A DNA stretch of 46,631 bases from a bacterium (GCA_037147175.1 JBAWVS010000018.1:1-46631), one strand, 5' to 3'. Shown: positions 34,498-43,595, counted from the stretch's first letter. Made by a program: numbers and translations. The notes: a model not told the origin generated them from the sequence alone.

Positions 34498-35655
34498 CTA
34501 GTTTAGCCCCTTAAGAAGTTCTTTTATATCTTTATTAGAAGAGGTGCTTGCAGGACTTTTTCTTGTATCATTAAAGGAAACTTGTCTTTTATTATTTGCT
34601 TCAATAACTTCTACTTCAATTTTGGGCTGTTCAACAGGAATATTTTTAGGGCTGACAACTCCCGGCAGCGAAGGCAGTTTTCCTGTTCCTGATGGAGGAG
34701 GCGGCAACAGCGAGCTTATTTCCGAAGGAAGTTTACGAATAGAAGAAGATGATGAAGAGAATGATGATGAGGATTGTTTAATTATTTTATCATCATTTCT
34801 TCCTCTTGTTATAACTTGTAATTTTCCTTCAATCATTGCAAAGATTATTTTTTTTGCGGTTTCTACAGGTACAAGTATAGTTATTCCCAGAGCTTTATCG
34901 GCACTGGTACTTTTTATTCCCGCAGAAGACGGGGATATTGTTGTATTAGATTCTGGCGAAGCAGTTGTATCGTCTATCGGTGCCAATTGCGCAGGGGCAA
35001 GAGGTGTGGAAGAGTCAGATGGCTTTGGTGGCTCAGGTGCTTTAGCTGTTGTTTCTTTTGGGGTTGTTTCTTTTGCGGAATAGTCTACAGTTGTTTCCAG
35101 TGCTATTATTTTTATATTTTGCGCAATAAATTCAGGCGGTGATTTTATTGAAATAAGGTCGATTTTTGAGCCTATGTATATATAAGAAGCCAGTCCTTGA
35201 ATTAATGAAGTCGGAATAGTAATTGCACGCATGCCCGAAGGAATATTTAATGAATGTTCTGACATAGCAAGGATGTCTTCATTAGTAACGATTTTTCCGG
35301 CAAGAATATCCTGAGCTGCTATTTTTCCCAGTACAAAATTTTCGTTAAAAAAGAAACTTGGAGGTAGTTCATTTTTTTTATATTCTTTTTTTTCAATTTT
35401 ATTAAGAGTAATAATTTCACCGGATTTTATATCTGTTTTTGCTAAAATAACACTTGTTGTTTCATTTTCCGGAACTGTTGCAGTTGTTTGTGACTGCATA
35501 GTAGCGAGAGCAGCAGCTTGTTGCTTGGCAATAGATGCTTCTAATGATGCTTTTTGGCTATTCATCATGTTAAAAACGCCGGCAGTTGCTATTAACCCGA
35601 GAGTTATAGCAATAAGCAACTTTTTCTTATTCTTTTTTGAGCGCATCTCTCTCAT
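34498..35655 (-). CDS. cpaB: Tad pilus protein CpaB/RcpC (SAF domain)
   Basis: 385 residues. An N-terminal anchor (KKLLIAITLGLIATAGVFNM) is followed by a SAF domain at about 65-140 (VILAKTDIKSGEIITLNKIE, ILAGKIVTNEDI) and RcpC/CpaB-type ALNIPSGMRAITIPTS-like sequence. The middle is a Thr/Pro/Ser-rich linker with a polyserine run (about 290-310) and a proline patch LLPPPPSGTG. The start may be the ATG at 35646, which has AAGGG at better spacing than 35655. First gene of the operon; it is thought to act in the periplasm near the secretin. Confidence 0.88.
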   Translation of the reverse strand: MREMRSKKNKKKLLIAITLGLIATAGVFNMMNSQKASLEASIAKQQAAALATMQSQTTATVPENETTSVILAKTDIKSGEIITLNKIEKKEYKKNELPPSFFFNENFVLGKIAAQDILAGKIVTNEDILAMSEHSLNIPSGMRAITIPTSLIQGLASYIYIGSKIDLISIKSPPEFIAQNIKIIALETTVDYSAKETTPKETTAKAPEPPKPSDSSTPLAPAQLAPIDDTTASPESNTTISPSSAGIKSTSADKALGITILVPVETAKKIIFAMIEGKLQVITRGRNDDKIIKQSSSSFSSSSSSIRKLPSEISSLLPPPPSGTGKLPSLPGVVSPKNIPVEQPKIEVEVIEANNKRQVSFNDTRKSPASTSSNKDIKELLKGLN

Positions 35656-35880
35656 ACCCTTATTTCTAACTCTCTCAGTATAGTTTGTCGGATTATTTTT
35701 ACAAAACTTTAGTTTTTAATAGCTTATTGAGTGAAAAATAGTATATTTACCCGACTTAAATTTAAAATATATAATTTTATAAAATCAAACCTATTTTAAA
35801 TATTTTTTATTATTTATTGATTTTAATTACAAATAGTATGAAAATAGACTTGAAAATATTTTTATCAAAAGGAATAAAAT
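35656..35880. promoter_or_regulatory. Divergent promoter region of the Tad operon and thrS
   Basis: 225 AT-rich bases between two divergent starts. AAAAGGA at 35867-35873 is the thrS ribosome site. I see no clear T-box for thrS and no consensus promoter. Confidence 0.4.
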
Positions 35881-37839
35881 ATGTCAGAAAATACAAATTT
35901 AATAAAAATAAATCTTCCTGACGGCTCTTCAATGGAAATTGCCCAAAATTCCACCGTGGCAGATCTTGCCTGCAAAATCAGTGAAGGACTCGGAAGAGTG
36001 GCCATTGCCGCTAAAATAAACGGAGATGTTGTTGATTTAAATACAATTCTAAAAAACGGTGACAGCATAAAGATTTTAACTTCAAAAGATATTGAAACGC
36101 TTGATATTTTAAGACATAGTACAGCTCATGTTATGGCTCAGGCTGTTCAAAGAATTTATCCAAATGCAAAGATTGCAATCGGACCTACCATCGAAAACGG
36201 CTTTTATTATGATTTTGATATTCCTGACACTTCTCTTAGTGTAGAGGATCTTTCCAAAATCGAAGAGCAGATGAATATTATTATCAAAGAAAATCAAACT
36301 TTTGAACGGCATGAAATAGTAAATGTGCAGGAACAAATAACGAATTTTAGAGAAAAAGGCGAGATTTATAAAATAGAATTGCTTATGGAATACGCTTCGC
36401 AGAACCCCACACTTTATCTTGGCAGGGATAAAGATAAAAATATAGTATGGAACGATTTTTGTCGTGGTCCGCATATCCCCGGCACCAAATTTATAAAAGC
36501 ATTCAAGCTTTTAAGCGTGGCAGGTGCTTATTGGCGCGGAGATGAAAAAAATAAAATGCTTCAAAGGATTTATGCTACAGCTTTTTGGACAAAAGATGAA
36601 CTTAATGAATATCTTACAAGGATTGAAGAAGCAGAAAAAAGAGATCACAGAAAGCTTGGTACACAACTTGATTTGTTCAGCATAAGAGAAGAAGTCGGTG
36701 CAGGACTAGTGTTGTGGCATCCAAATTTAAGCGTAGTCAGACAAATGATCGAAGATCACTGGCGTTATGAACACAGGAAAAGAGGCTATGACATAGTTTA
36801 TACTCCTCATATTGCAAAATCTAATCTCTGGGATATTTCAGGACATAATGAGCATTTTAGAGAGAATATGTTTTACATGCAGGTGGAAGAACAAGATTAT
36901 GTGCTAAAACCAATGAACTGCCCCTTCCATATTCTTATATATCAAGCAAAAAGATATTCCTACAGAAGTCTTCCTCTCAGAATGGCAGAACTTGGAACAG
37001 TTTATAGAAATGAAAGATCTGGTGCACTCCATGGAATGACCAGAGTAAAAGGTTTTACACAGGATGATGCGCATATTTTCTGTACACAGGATCAGTTTGT
37101 AGACGAAATAAACAGGATAATCGAGTTTATTGACGATACTTTGACTATGTTTGGAATGACTTACGAAGTCGAGTTATCAACTCGCCCCGAGGGTTTTGCA
37201 GGAACTATAGAAATCTGGGATAAGGCAGAGACAGGACTTAAAAAAGCTCTGGAAGACAAAAAACTTTCTTATGTTATCAACGAAGGAGATGGGGCTTTTT
37301 ATGGCCCAAAAATCGACTTCAAGCTGAAAGATGCCATAGGAAGAACGTGGCAGGGTGCTACAATTCAGCTGGATTTTAACCTTCCAATCAGGTTTAACCT
37401 CAAATACACTGAAAAAGACGGCAGTATGCAAACTCCTGTTATGATTCACAGAGTTATATTTGGAACTATGGAGAGATTTATAGGTATTCTTATAGAACAT
37501 TACGCAGGTGCTTTCCCTGCATGGCTGGCTCCTCAGCAGGCTGTTGTTATCCCTATAGCCGACAGACATACTGAATTTGCTCAAAGTATTTATGAAAAAC
37601 TAAAAGAAGCAGATTTAAGAGTCGAACTTGATGACAGAAGTGAAAGTATGAACTACAAAATTAGGGAAGCTCAAAACAGAAAAATCCCTTATATGCTTGT
37701 TATAGGCGATAAAGAAATTGAAGCAAATTCTGTTGCAGTAAGAGCCAGATTAAAAGGTGATATTGGTACAAAAAATATTGATGACTTCATAAATTCGCTT
37801 AATAAAGAAATCAAGACCAAAGGAAAAGAAACTGTATAA
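35881..37839 (+). CDS. thrS: Threonyl-tRNA synthetase
   Basis: A 652-residue full-length class II enzyme. N-terminal TGS domain (1 to about 62, INLPDGSSMEIAQNSTVADLA), editing domain with the zinc-type HSTAHVMAQA motif (residues 78-88), catalytic core with VLKPMNCPFHILIY (zinc Cys), ERSGALHGMTRVKGFTQDDAH (motif 2), GDGAFYGPKIDF and MIHRVIFGTMERFIGILIEH (motif 3), then an anticodon-binding domain (about 545-645). No T-box leader is visible upstream. Confidence 0.97.
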   Translation: MSENTNLIKINLPDGSSMEIAQNSTVADLACKISEGLGRVAIAAKINGDVVDLNTILKNGDSIKILTSKDIETLDILRHSTAHVMAQAVQRIYPNAKIAIGPTIENGFYYDFDIPDTSLSVEDLSKIEEQMNIIIKENQTFERHEIVNVQEQITNFREKGEIYKIELLMEYASQNPTLYLGRDKDKNIVWNDFCRGPHIPGTKFIKAFKLLSVAGAYWRGDEKNKMLQRIYATAFWTKDELNEYLTRIEEAEKRDHRKLGTQLDLFSIREEVGAGLVLWHPNLSVVRQMIEDHWRYEHRKRGYDIVYTPHIAKSNLWDISGHNEHFRENMFYMQVEEQDYVLKPMNCPFHILIYQAKRYSYRSLPLRMAELGTVYRNERSGALHGMTRVKGFTQDDAHIFCTQDQFVDEINRIIEFIDDTLTMFGMTYEVELSTRPEGFAGTIEIWDKAETGLKKALEDKKLSYVINEGDGAFYGPKIDFKLKDAIGRTWQGATIQLDFNLPIRFNLKYTEKDGSMQTPVMIHRVIFGTMERFIGILIEHYAGAFPAWLAPQQAVVIPIADRHTEFAQSIYEKLKEADLRVELDDRSESMNYKIREAQNRKIPYMLVIGDKEIEANSVAVRARLKGDIGTKNIDDFINSLNKEIKTKGKETV

Positions 37840-37843
37840 TTAA

Positions 37844-37859
37844 CAATTCGAGTTAATTA
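37844..37859. repeat. CAATTCGAGTTAATTA dispersed motif
   Basis: Exact 16-base match, inverted, to 43596-43611. Shorter versions occur near 16227 (AATTCGAGTTA) and 19595 (CAATTCGAGTT). Located five bases after the thrS stop. Confidence 0.6.
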
Positions 37860-37956
37860 ATAAAATAAAAAATTAACGCAATTTTTTGCTCATGCTTGTT
37901 TTTATATAAATATACCGCTATGCGGTCGATTTACATGAAAATGGGCGGGAGAAATT

Positions 37957-38166
37957 ATGTTTAGTCCTGATATGTTTAGATACATCATTGATCCTGATAA
38001 AATTACAGAAGAAAATGTACCCAATAAAAGGCTTTTGGCTGAAAAGCATGTGTTCAGGTATAACATTCTCGATCATGAAAAAGTTTTAAGTGATTACAGT
38101 TTTTTTAGCAGAATTTTAAAGAATTTTCATAAAGTTTTCGAAGTTTTTGCTTCTCAAACAAGGTAA
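37957..38166 (+). CDS. Small 69-residue protein, unknown
   Basis: Starts at an ATG with GGGCGGGAGAA just upstream, a good ribosome site. Hydrophilic and aromatic (FRYIIDPDKITEENVPN, DYSFFSRILKNFHKVF), with no membrane helix or known motif. A small hairpin ACCGC/GCGGT (37914-37926) lies in its leader. It is convergent with the GGDEF protein. Confidence 0.55.
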   Translation: MFSPDMFRYIIDPDKITEENVPNKRLLAEKHVFRYNILDHEKVLSDYSFFSRILKNFHKVFEVFASQTR

Positions 38167-38172
38167 AAATTT

Positions 38173-40107
38173 CTATACAGTTTTTGACAGATCTTTATTT
38201 TTTTTGTTTCTTAAGATAGAAATAAATTGATCTACTATCTGTGGATCCCAGACGGTTCCTGCGCCATTTATAAGCATTTCAAAAGCTTTTTCAGGGGCAA
38301 GAGCTTTTCTGTAGGGTCTATCGTCAATCATTGCATAGTATGCATTTATTACATAAAGTATTCTTGATCCTCTCGGTATAGTCTCTCCGGAAAGAATACC
38401 AGGATAACCTGTTCCATCCCAATTTTCATGATGATGTTCAATAATATTTATAATATATCCGGTGGATTTAAGCGGTCTCAGAATCTCTTTTGCCGATAAA
38501 AGTGGATGCTCAAGCACTTGCTTTCTTTCTTCATTTGTTAAAGGACCGGGTTTTATTAGAATTTTTTCGGGTAATAAATGACTTCCAATGTTATGTAACA
38601 CACATGCAATTTTTAATTTTTCAATTTCTTCATCTGATAAATCTGATTTTTTTGCAAGTTCTGTAACCAGAAAAAGTTTTTCATCCAGATATTCATTTTT
38701 GTAGATATTGTTGCAGGCTTGAGAAAGTGAGCAATATATACAATTCATTATGTCAAAAAGATTTTCACCTTGAAGTTTATTTAATTGAATGTCTTTTACA
38801 ATTTGAGAAGCTGCCGGAATTTGTTGTTTAACAAGCAATTCTATAAATGTATTTACAATCAAACGCTGCCAGTCTGTTTCTTCCTGTTTACTTGCAACTT
38901 CAACTCTGTTTCTGCCGTTTTTCTTCGCTAAATACATAGCCTGATCGGCAAGTTCAAGAAGCTCTCCTATAGATTCCGTATGTTTTAAGAAAGTCGCAAC
39001 ACCAATACTTGCAGAAATAGGTATGGATTCTTTAATCTGTGCTTCAGCAATAGCTGCTCTAAGCCTTTCTGCAGCAATAAGACCACCCTCTATCTCAATA
39101 CCGGGAAGTATTATAGCAAATTCTTCTCCGCCAAATCTTGCCGCAATATCTACAGAACGGGCATTTTTCTTGAGAATGACCCCTATTTGTTTAATTGCTT
39201 CATCTCCAACGGAGTGTCCATGCGTGTCATTAATTTTTTTCAAGTGATCCAAGTCAAGTGTAATAAGCGTAAAAGGCTGATTTAAACGGCTTGCTCTCTC
39301 AACTTCCGCTGTCAGGCATTGATCAAAGTGCCTTCTGTTGTACAAAGCCGTTAAACCGTCTGTAATAGCCTGTTTTTTAATTTGTTCAAAAAGGTTTGCG
39401 ATTGTCACTGCAAGTTCAATTTGTCCTGCAAAAAGGCTCAAAAAGTTTTTTTCCGTACTTCCTATTTCACTTCTGATAGAAATAGTAATAAGGCATCCGA
39501 AAGGTTCTCCTTGCACTATTATTGGCAATATTGAAATAGCCCTGTTCCCTAACAGCTTATCGATGGCCTCAAGTTTTTCATCTTCTATTTCCGGTACAGC
39601 ACCCTGAAACAGTTCTTTAAAGTTTTTTATTTTGACTATTTCCCTGTTTTTCAGGGCATTTACAATAATATTATTTTCACAGCTCAAAGGTATATCGTAA
39701 GAAAATATAGAGCTTTGCAATATATCATGCATTTTTGCGGAAAAACTGTTTTCGTTTGCGGCTCTTATTTTGAGTCTTGTTCCTGATTCGAAATTATAAA
39801 TCTGAAAAACAAAGCAATACAGATACCCCAGCTCGTCAGACAATCCGTTAATAACCGTAGAAAGAACTTCAGATAATGGCTCAGCCGAATTCATGGTGCT
39901 CCAGATGTGTTTTAAAGTCAGCAAGCTTTTGTTGGCCTGATTTAATTCGTCAGTCCGTTCTGTAATTTCTCTCTCAAGTAAGAGATTTCGTTCAAAAGTA
40001 TTTTTGAATCTTTTTCTTTCATCCAAAAAATTATCTTCAAGAATATTAACTTTATCCTTGAAAGTCCCTACTTTATTAACAATATCTTTAAGCCATCCTG
40101 ATGCCAT
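38173..40107 (-). CDS. GAF-GGDEF-HD-GYP-like signalling protein with degenerate HD dyad
   Basis: 644 residues, cytoplasmic. A coiled-coil N-terminus (about 1-65) leads to a GAF-like sensor (about 70-240), a GGDEF diguanylate cyclase domain (about 250-410: DGLTALYNRRHFDQCL, LDLDHLKKINDTHGHSVGD and the active-site loop ARFGGEEFAIILPG), and an HD-GYP-like domain (about 440-635: EKILIKPGPLTNEERKQVLEHP, EHHHENWDGTGYPG). The HD dyad reads VLHNIG: the metal-ligand aspartate is Asn and the following lysine is Ser. The cyclase active site looks intact, so the protein probably makes cyclic-di-GMP while the phosphodiesterase half is impaired or regulatory. It is a single gene. Confidence 0.9.
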   Translation of the reverse strand: MASGWLKDIVNKVGTFKDKVNILEDNFLDERKRFKNTFERNLLLEREITERTDELNQANKSLLTLKHIWSTMNSAEPLSEVLSTVINGLSDELGYLYCFVFQIYNFESGTRLKIRAANENSFSAKMHDILQSSIFSYDIPLSCENNIIVNALKNREIVKIKNFKELFQGAVPEIEDEKLEAIDKLLGNRAISILPIIVQGEPFGCLITISIRSEIGSTEKNFLSLFAGQIELAVTIANLFEQIKKQAITDGLTALYNRRHFDQCLTAEVERASRLNQPFTLITLDLDHLKKINDTHGHSVGDEAIKQIGVILKKNARSVDIAARFGGEEFAIILPGIEIEGGLIAAERLRAAIAEAQIKESIPISASIGVATFLKHTESIGELLELADQAMYLAKKNGRNRVEVASKQEETDWQRLIVNTFIELLVKQQIPAASQIVKDIQLNKLQGENLFDIMNCIYCSLSQACNNIYKNEYLDEKLFLVTELAKKSDLSDEEIEKLKIACVLHNIGSHLLPEKILIKPGPLTNEERKQVLEHPLLSAKEILRPLKSTGYIINIIEHHHENWDGTGYPGILSGETIPRGSRILYVINAYYAMIDDRPYRKALAPEKAFEMLINGAGTVWDPQIVDQFISILRNKKNKDLSKTV

Positions 40108-40228
40108 ATGTTTTTACGACCTGTTTAAATACTAAGTACTTAGAAGCACACAATTATTTATAATTATTATAGTATAACATTTTTTATATTGAAATTAATT
40201 TATTTATAATTTTTATCATCCAATCTAA

Positions 40229-41314
40229 CTAATATACCCTGTTTCTTTGCTCAATAAACGTCAGAATCTTTTCAGGAGAAAGCTGTTTCATACATTCCAT
40301 ATTATTATCGGATCTCGGGCATTTTCTTTTAAAGCAAGGCTGACAAGGAAGTTCTGCCGCTAAGGCTATATGTTTTTCTCCAAAAGGAGGAGTCCTTTTA
40401 AAACCTGTAGAACCAAAGAGCATTATTATAGAAGGTTTTTGGGTTGCATTTGCAATGTGTGCAGGTCCTGTATCAGGGGCTATTAAGTATTTTGCCCTGT
40501 TAAAAAGCTCTATTAACTCAAAAAGATTGGTTTTGCCTGCCAGAGAAAGATAATTGCTTTTCTGATTTGTGTTGTTGACCTGCTCATCTCGAGCTCTGCA
40601 TATTCTTGCAATAAGTTCTTTGTCTTTTTCTGTCCCTGTAAAAATAATATTATATTCGGGCGCAAGTTTTTCCAGAAGTTCTGCCCAGTATTTTTCGAGC
40701 CAGTGTTTTGAATCCCAGATGGTAGCAGGAGAAAATATTATGATTTCTTTGTTTTTATCGATATTTTCCAGAAGCTTATCAATATAAATTTTTGCGCTTT
40801 CGCTTACCGGAGGAAGACTGAACTGAACTTGGTCAACAGGCGCTCCAAGGTAAGCAGCAGGCTCAAGATATCTTTCTATTATTAATTTATCGGGGTCAAA
40901 ATTATCATGGGCAGGGAGTTTTTCGTTTACAAAGATACTTGCAAATTCTCTTGTTCCAGCATGTGCTATTTTTCTTTTTGCTCCGCTTAAAAACGCTATA
41001 ATTGCGCTTTTAAATAATTCCTGCAAATCTATGACTATGTCAAATTTTTCTTTTCTGATTTTTTTGATTAATATAAAAAATTCCCATAAATTTTTTATAT
41101 TAAAACCTCTGTTTTTCCATTTTTGCTTTGGAAAAACAAAAATTTTGTCAATTAAGGCGTTATTTATTATAATATCAGAAGATTTATCCTCTATAGCCCA
41201 TGCAATATACGCCTCAGGGAATTTTCTCCGTAGAGAATGAAGTATGGGCGTGGAATGAATGACATCACCAATCGCGCTTAGCCTTACTATTAATATTTTA
41301 GGGGGAGTATTCAT
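40229..41314 (-). CDS. Heptosyltransferase-like GT9 glycosyltransferase
   Basis: A 361-residue GT9 enzyme for the LPS inner core, acting on the cytoplasmic face. Seen: ILIVRLSAIGDVIHSTPILH, FDIVIDLQELFKSAIIAFL, IIFSPATIWDSKHW, NIIFTGTEKD, LIAPDTGPAHIANATQKPSI and MLFGSTGFKRTPPFG. A Cys-rich tail (CQPCFKRKCPRSDNNMECM) is found in many WaaC/WaaF-like members. WaaC versus WaaF cannot be decided. Supports a lipid A-core type envelope with the lpx genes. Confidence 0.9.
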   Translation of the reverse strand: MNTPPKILIVRLSAIGDVIHSTPILHSLRRKFPEAYIAWAIEDKSSDIIINNALIDKIFVFPKQKWKNRGFNIKNLWEFFILIKKIRKEKFDIVIDLQELFKSAIIAFLSGAKRKIAHAGTREFASIFVNEKLPAHDNFDPDKLIIERYLEPAAYLGAPVDQVQFSLPPVSESAKIYIDKLLENIDKNKEIIIFSPATIWDSKHWLEKYWAELLEKLAPEYNIIFTGTEKDKELIARICRARDEQVNNTNQKSNYLSLAGKTNLFELIELFNRAKYLIAPDTGPAHIANATQKPSIIMLFGSTGFKRTPPFGEKHIALAAELPCQPCFKRKCPRSDNNMECMKQLSPEKILTFIEQRNRVY

Positions 41315-41626
41315 AATTTCGGACTTTATTTATATTTTACTTTAATTGGTCTTGCCGATAACAAAATATTCTAAAATTATTCAAATAATCTTTTTAACGT
41401 ACAACTATGTGATTGTTGTTCAATTGTTTAGAGGAACAAATATTCGGATACCTGCTTTATTATTTTAATAGAAAAAATAATAACACAGATATTAGTTAGG
41501 CTTATTAACAATCTGATAGAATTTAATATCTGTTTTTTAAAAACTTAAGTTTGTATTGCAATTAAGCAATATTTTGTTGTCTAAGAACCGTTTTTCAGTC
41601 AATAAAGGATGATGCATAGAGGTTAT

Positions 41627-41875
41627 ATGCTTAAAATAAAAAAGAACAAAGATCTTGACTCTTCTCAAAGTCGTATTACTTATTTGATTAATCAATTAAG
41701 CAATAGTTTGGATAATGAAGAGTTAAGCAAAACATATAATCGTTTGCTTATAGAAAGAGCAACCATAAGAAAAAAGCTTGAGAATAAAAAATCAAATAAT
41801 GTTTTAATAAATTTTTGCGAAAAGCTTAACAGGAAAAAAAACAAAAAACTTATTTGCGATTATTTTAAAATTTAA
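41627..41875 (+). CDS. Small basic helical protein, unknown
   Basis: 82 residues from the ATG at 41627; ATGs at 41609 and 41612 in frame are closer to AAAGGA and cannot be excluded. Very Lys-rich, mostly helical (SSQSRITYLINQLSNSL, TYNRLLIERATIRKKLENKK), like a coiled-coil or nucleic-acid binding protein. No family recognised. Confidence 0.5.
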   Translation: MLKIKKNKDLDSSQSRITYLINQLSNSLDNEELSKTYNRLLIERATIRKKLENKKSNNVLINFCEKLNRKKNKKLICDYFKI

Positions 41876-41978
41876 TAATATTAAGAATTAATATTATTTG
41901 TTGAATCTTAATATAAATCTAATATTTTTATTAAAAAATAGTGCTATAGTAATACAAAAGTTCTTAAACTACTAAAAT

Positions 41979-42013
41979 GACATGCTGACAGGGCGTTTAA
42001 GCAGGTGATGTCA
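41979..42013 (+). promoter_or_regulatory. Leader hairpin upstream of the 91-residue protein
   Basis: TGACAT (41979-41984) pairs with ATGTCA (42008-42013), with GCT/AGC possible inside. A TATAGT -10-like box (41945-41950) lies upstream. Unclassified. Confidence 0.3.
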
Positions 42014-42077
42014 AGTTTAATTACAATTTTTGTATCTATATTTCTTGGGGAGAAGTAAACTTTAAGAGGTAGGATTT

Positions 42078-42353
42078 ATGAAAGAAGAAAAAGAATTACC
42101 TTTTGTATTCAGTCATTCTAATCCTTTATCAGCTTCAATAGAGCAAGAAACATACATAAGGAACGGTAATTATACTATTGCGGGTCTTGAAGGCAAACTT
42201 TTTAAAAGAATTACAAAATTATTAGCACTTAATCCTTTATCAGGAAATGTTCTTATAAAAGAAAAAACTTGTTGCAGTGATTACAATTATGAAAAATTTT
42301 TAGTAGTTTCACGTGACGGAAAACCGGAAAAATTCAAAGGCGAAAATTTTTAA
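42078..42353 (+). CDS. Small protein, unknown
   Basis: 91 residues starting at an ATG after AGAGGTAGGA. Polar, beta-rich pattern: TYIRNGNYTIAGLEGKLFKR, LNPLSGNVLIKEKTCCSDYN, VVSRDGKPEKFKGENF, with a pair of adjacent cysteines (TCCSD). No signal peptide or known domain. A folded leader (41979-42013) and a -10-like box precede it, so it is probably transcribed on its own. Confidence 0.55.
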   Translation: MKEEKELPFVFSHSNPLSASIEQETYIRNGNYTIAGLEGKLFKRITKLLALNPLSGNVLIKEKTCCSDYNYEKFLVVSRDGKPEKFKGENF

Positions 42354-42508
42354 ATCTTAAAAGCTGTCTTTTTTAAATATTAATTTTCCTTTACAAAATA
42401 AAATTATTTAAAAATTTGAATTTATAATATGTTTTAATTGTTATAATTTAAATATTTATTAAGCTAATATTAAGAAAGCTTGAAATATATTTTATAAGGA
42501 GAATATAA

Positions 42509-43225
42509 GTGGGCAAAATATTAGTCATTGATGATGATGAATCAATTTTAGAGCTGGTAAAAATAAATCTTGAATTAATGGGACATGATATTTTAACTGC
42601 ACCTGATGGCATAAAAGGCTTTGCTCTTGTTAAACAGGAGTTGCCTGATCTTGTAGTTCTTGATGTTATGATGCCCGGAGTTGACGGTTTTACCGTTGCT
42701 CAGCGAATCAGGCAAAATTCTTCTACAAAAGAAATTCCTATTCTTATGCTCACAGCACTCGGTATGCTTCAAGATAAAGTGCAAGGTTTTAATTCAGGTG
42801 TTGATGATTATTTGATTAAGCCTTTTGAACTCGAAGAACTCAAAATAAGGACAAAAGCTCTTCTAAGAAGATCAAATGCGATTCCCGAATCATTAAAAAC
42901 ACCTGAAATACTTTCTGTAGGCGACTTTACTCTCATACCCGAAAATTTTACGGTAAAATTAAACGGGGAAAACGTAAAATTAACGCCTATTGAGTTTGAA
43001 ATACTTAACAATCTTTTTCAGCACCACGGTCAAGCGGTTTCATCAGGAGATTTGCTTAAAGAAATATGGGGCTATTCAAAAGACGATGATGTAGAAACAA
43101 TAAGAGTCCATATAAGACACCTTCGATCAAAAATCGAAAAAGCAGGTTCGGATAAAAATTATATTGAAACTATTTATGGCGGTGGATATAAATTTATGCC
43201 GCAAGGTTTTGAAAAAGCAAAATAA
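42509..43225 (+). CDS. OmpR/PhoB-family response regulator
   Basis: 238 residues. Receiver domain (1 to about 120): VIDDDES acidic pair, phospho-acceptor Asp in LVVLDVMMPGVDGF, Thr in MLTALG, Lys in LIKPF. Winged-helix DNA-binding domain (about 140-235): LTPIEFEILNNLFQHHGQAV, WGYSKDDDVETIRVHIRHLR and IYGGGYKF. A GTG start at 42509 is preceded by AAGGAG. TATAAT boxes lie at 42423-42428 and 42442-42447. No sensor kinase is adjacent, so it is an orphan regulator here. A strong terminator follows. Confidence 0.93.
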   Translation: MGKILVIDDDESILELVKINLELMGHDILTAPDGIKGFALVKQELPDLVVLDVMMPGVDGFTVAQRIRQNSSTKEIPILMLTALGMLQDKVQGFNSGVDDYLIKPFELEELKIRTKALLRRSNAIPESLKTPEILSVGDFTLIPENFTVKLNGENVKLTPIEFEILNNLFQHHGQAVSSGDLLKEIWGYSKDDDVETIRVHIRHLRSKIEKAGSDKNYIETIYGGGYKFMPQGFEKAK

Positions 43226-43251
43226 AAAAAGAGACACAGCCTCTTTTTTTT
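43224..43251 (+). terminator. Response-regulator terminator
   Basis: AAAAAAAGAG (43224-43233) pairs with CTCTTTTTTT (43241-43250) around a seven-base loop, ending in a T-run. It overlaps the last codon of the regulator. Confidence 0.9.
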
Positions 43252-43262
43252 GAATAACCTCT

Positions 43263-43460
43263 TTATTTTAAGAGGTCAAGATGGAATTGTTTATTTGTAT
43301 TTTTAGCATAATAGTTAGAAAGATAAACACCTATATATTTGGGATTTAAAGAAGCAGATTTTGTTAAGTTTTCTTTTTTTGTTTTAGTTTCTCCGGTAAT
43401 CGCCAAATTTTTTATTTCTTTTGTTTCTTCAAAAAACCTTTCAATTTTATTAATAGCCAT
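43263..43460 (-). CDS. 65-residue protein, unknown
   Basis: The start ATG at 43460 is chosen because AAGGAAGGATAA lies just upstream on the minus strand. A longer frame begins at 43526 without a site. The sequence MAINKIERFFEETKEIKN... is hydrophilic, Lys/Glu-rich, with no known motif. The stop lies inside the ACCTCTT/AAGAGGT hairpin (43257-43276), which may end its transcript. Confidence 0.55.
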   Translation of the reverse strand: MAINKIERFFEETKEIKNLAITGETKTKKENLTKSASLNPKYIGVYLSNYYAKNTNKQFHLDLLK

Positions 43461-43557
43461 AAGTTTATCCTTCCTTAAATTTAATTGCAGCTTCTTATTT
43501 TTAGTGTATCTCTTTTTTATATACATTCATCAAACCAACGGTTTAAACCTGCAGATG

Positions 43558-43589
43558 AAAAACCCGGGAATTTTTATTCTCGGGTTTTT
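43558..43589. terminator. Intergenic terminator hairpin
   Basis: AAAAACCCGGGAA pairs with TTCTCGGGTTTTT (one G-U pair) around a short TTTTTA loop. No plus-strand gene ends just before it. On the minus strand the nearest upstream gene is the TPR protein, which ends 284 bases away, so its partner is unclear. Confidence 0.7.
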
Positions 43590-43595
43590 CATAAT

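Noticed and set aside
34544-35083. 179-residue plus-strand frame opposite cpaB
   Set aside because: It mirrors the Ser/Pro-rich linker of cpaB in antisense, has no ribosome site, and the cpaB domains are clear.
36109-36474. 121-residue minus-strand frame in thrS
   Set aside because: It is antisense to the thrS editing domain and is a shadow frame.
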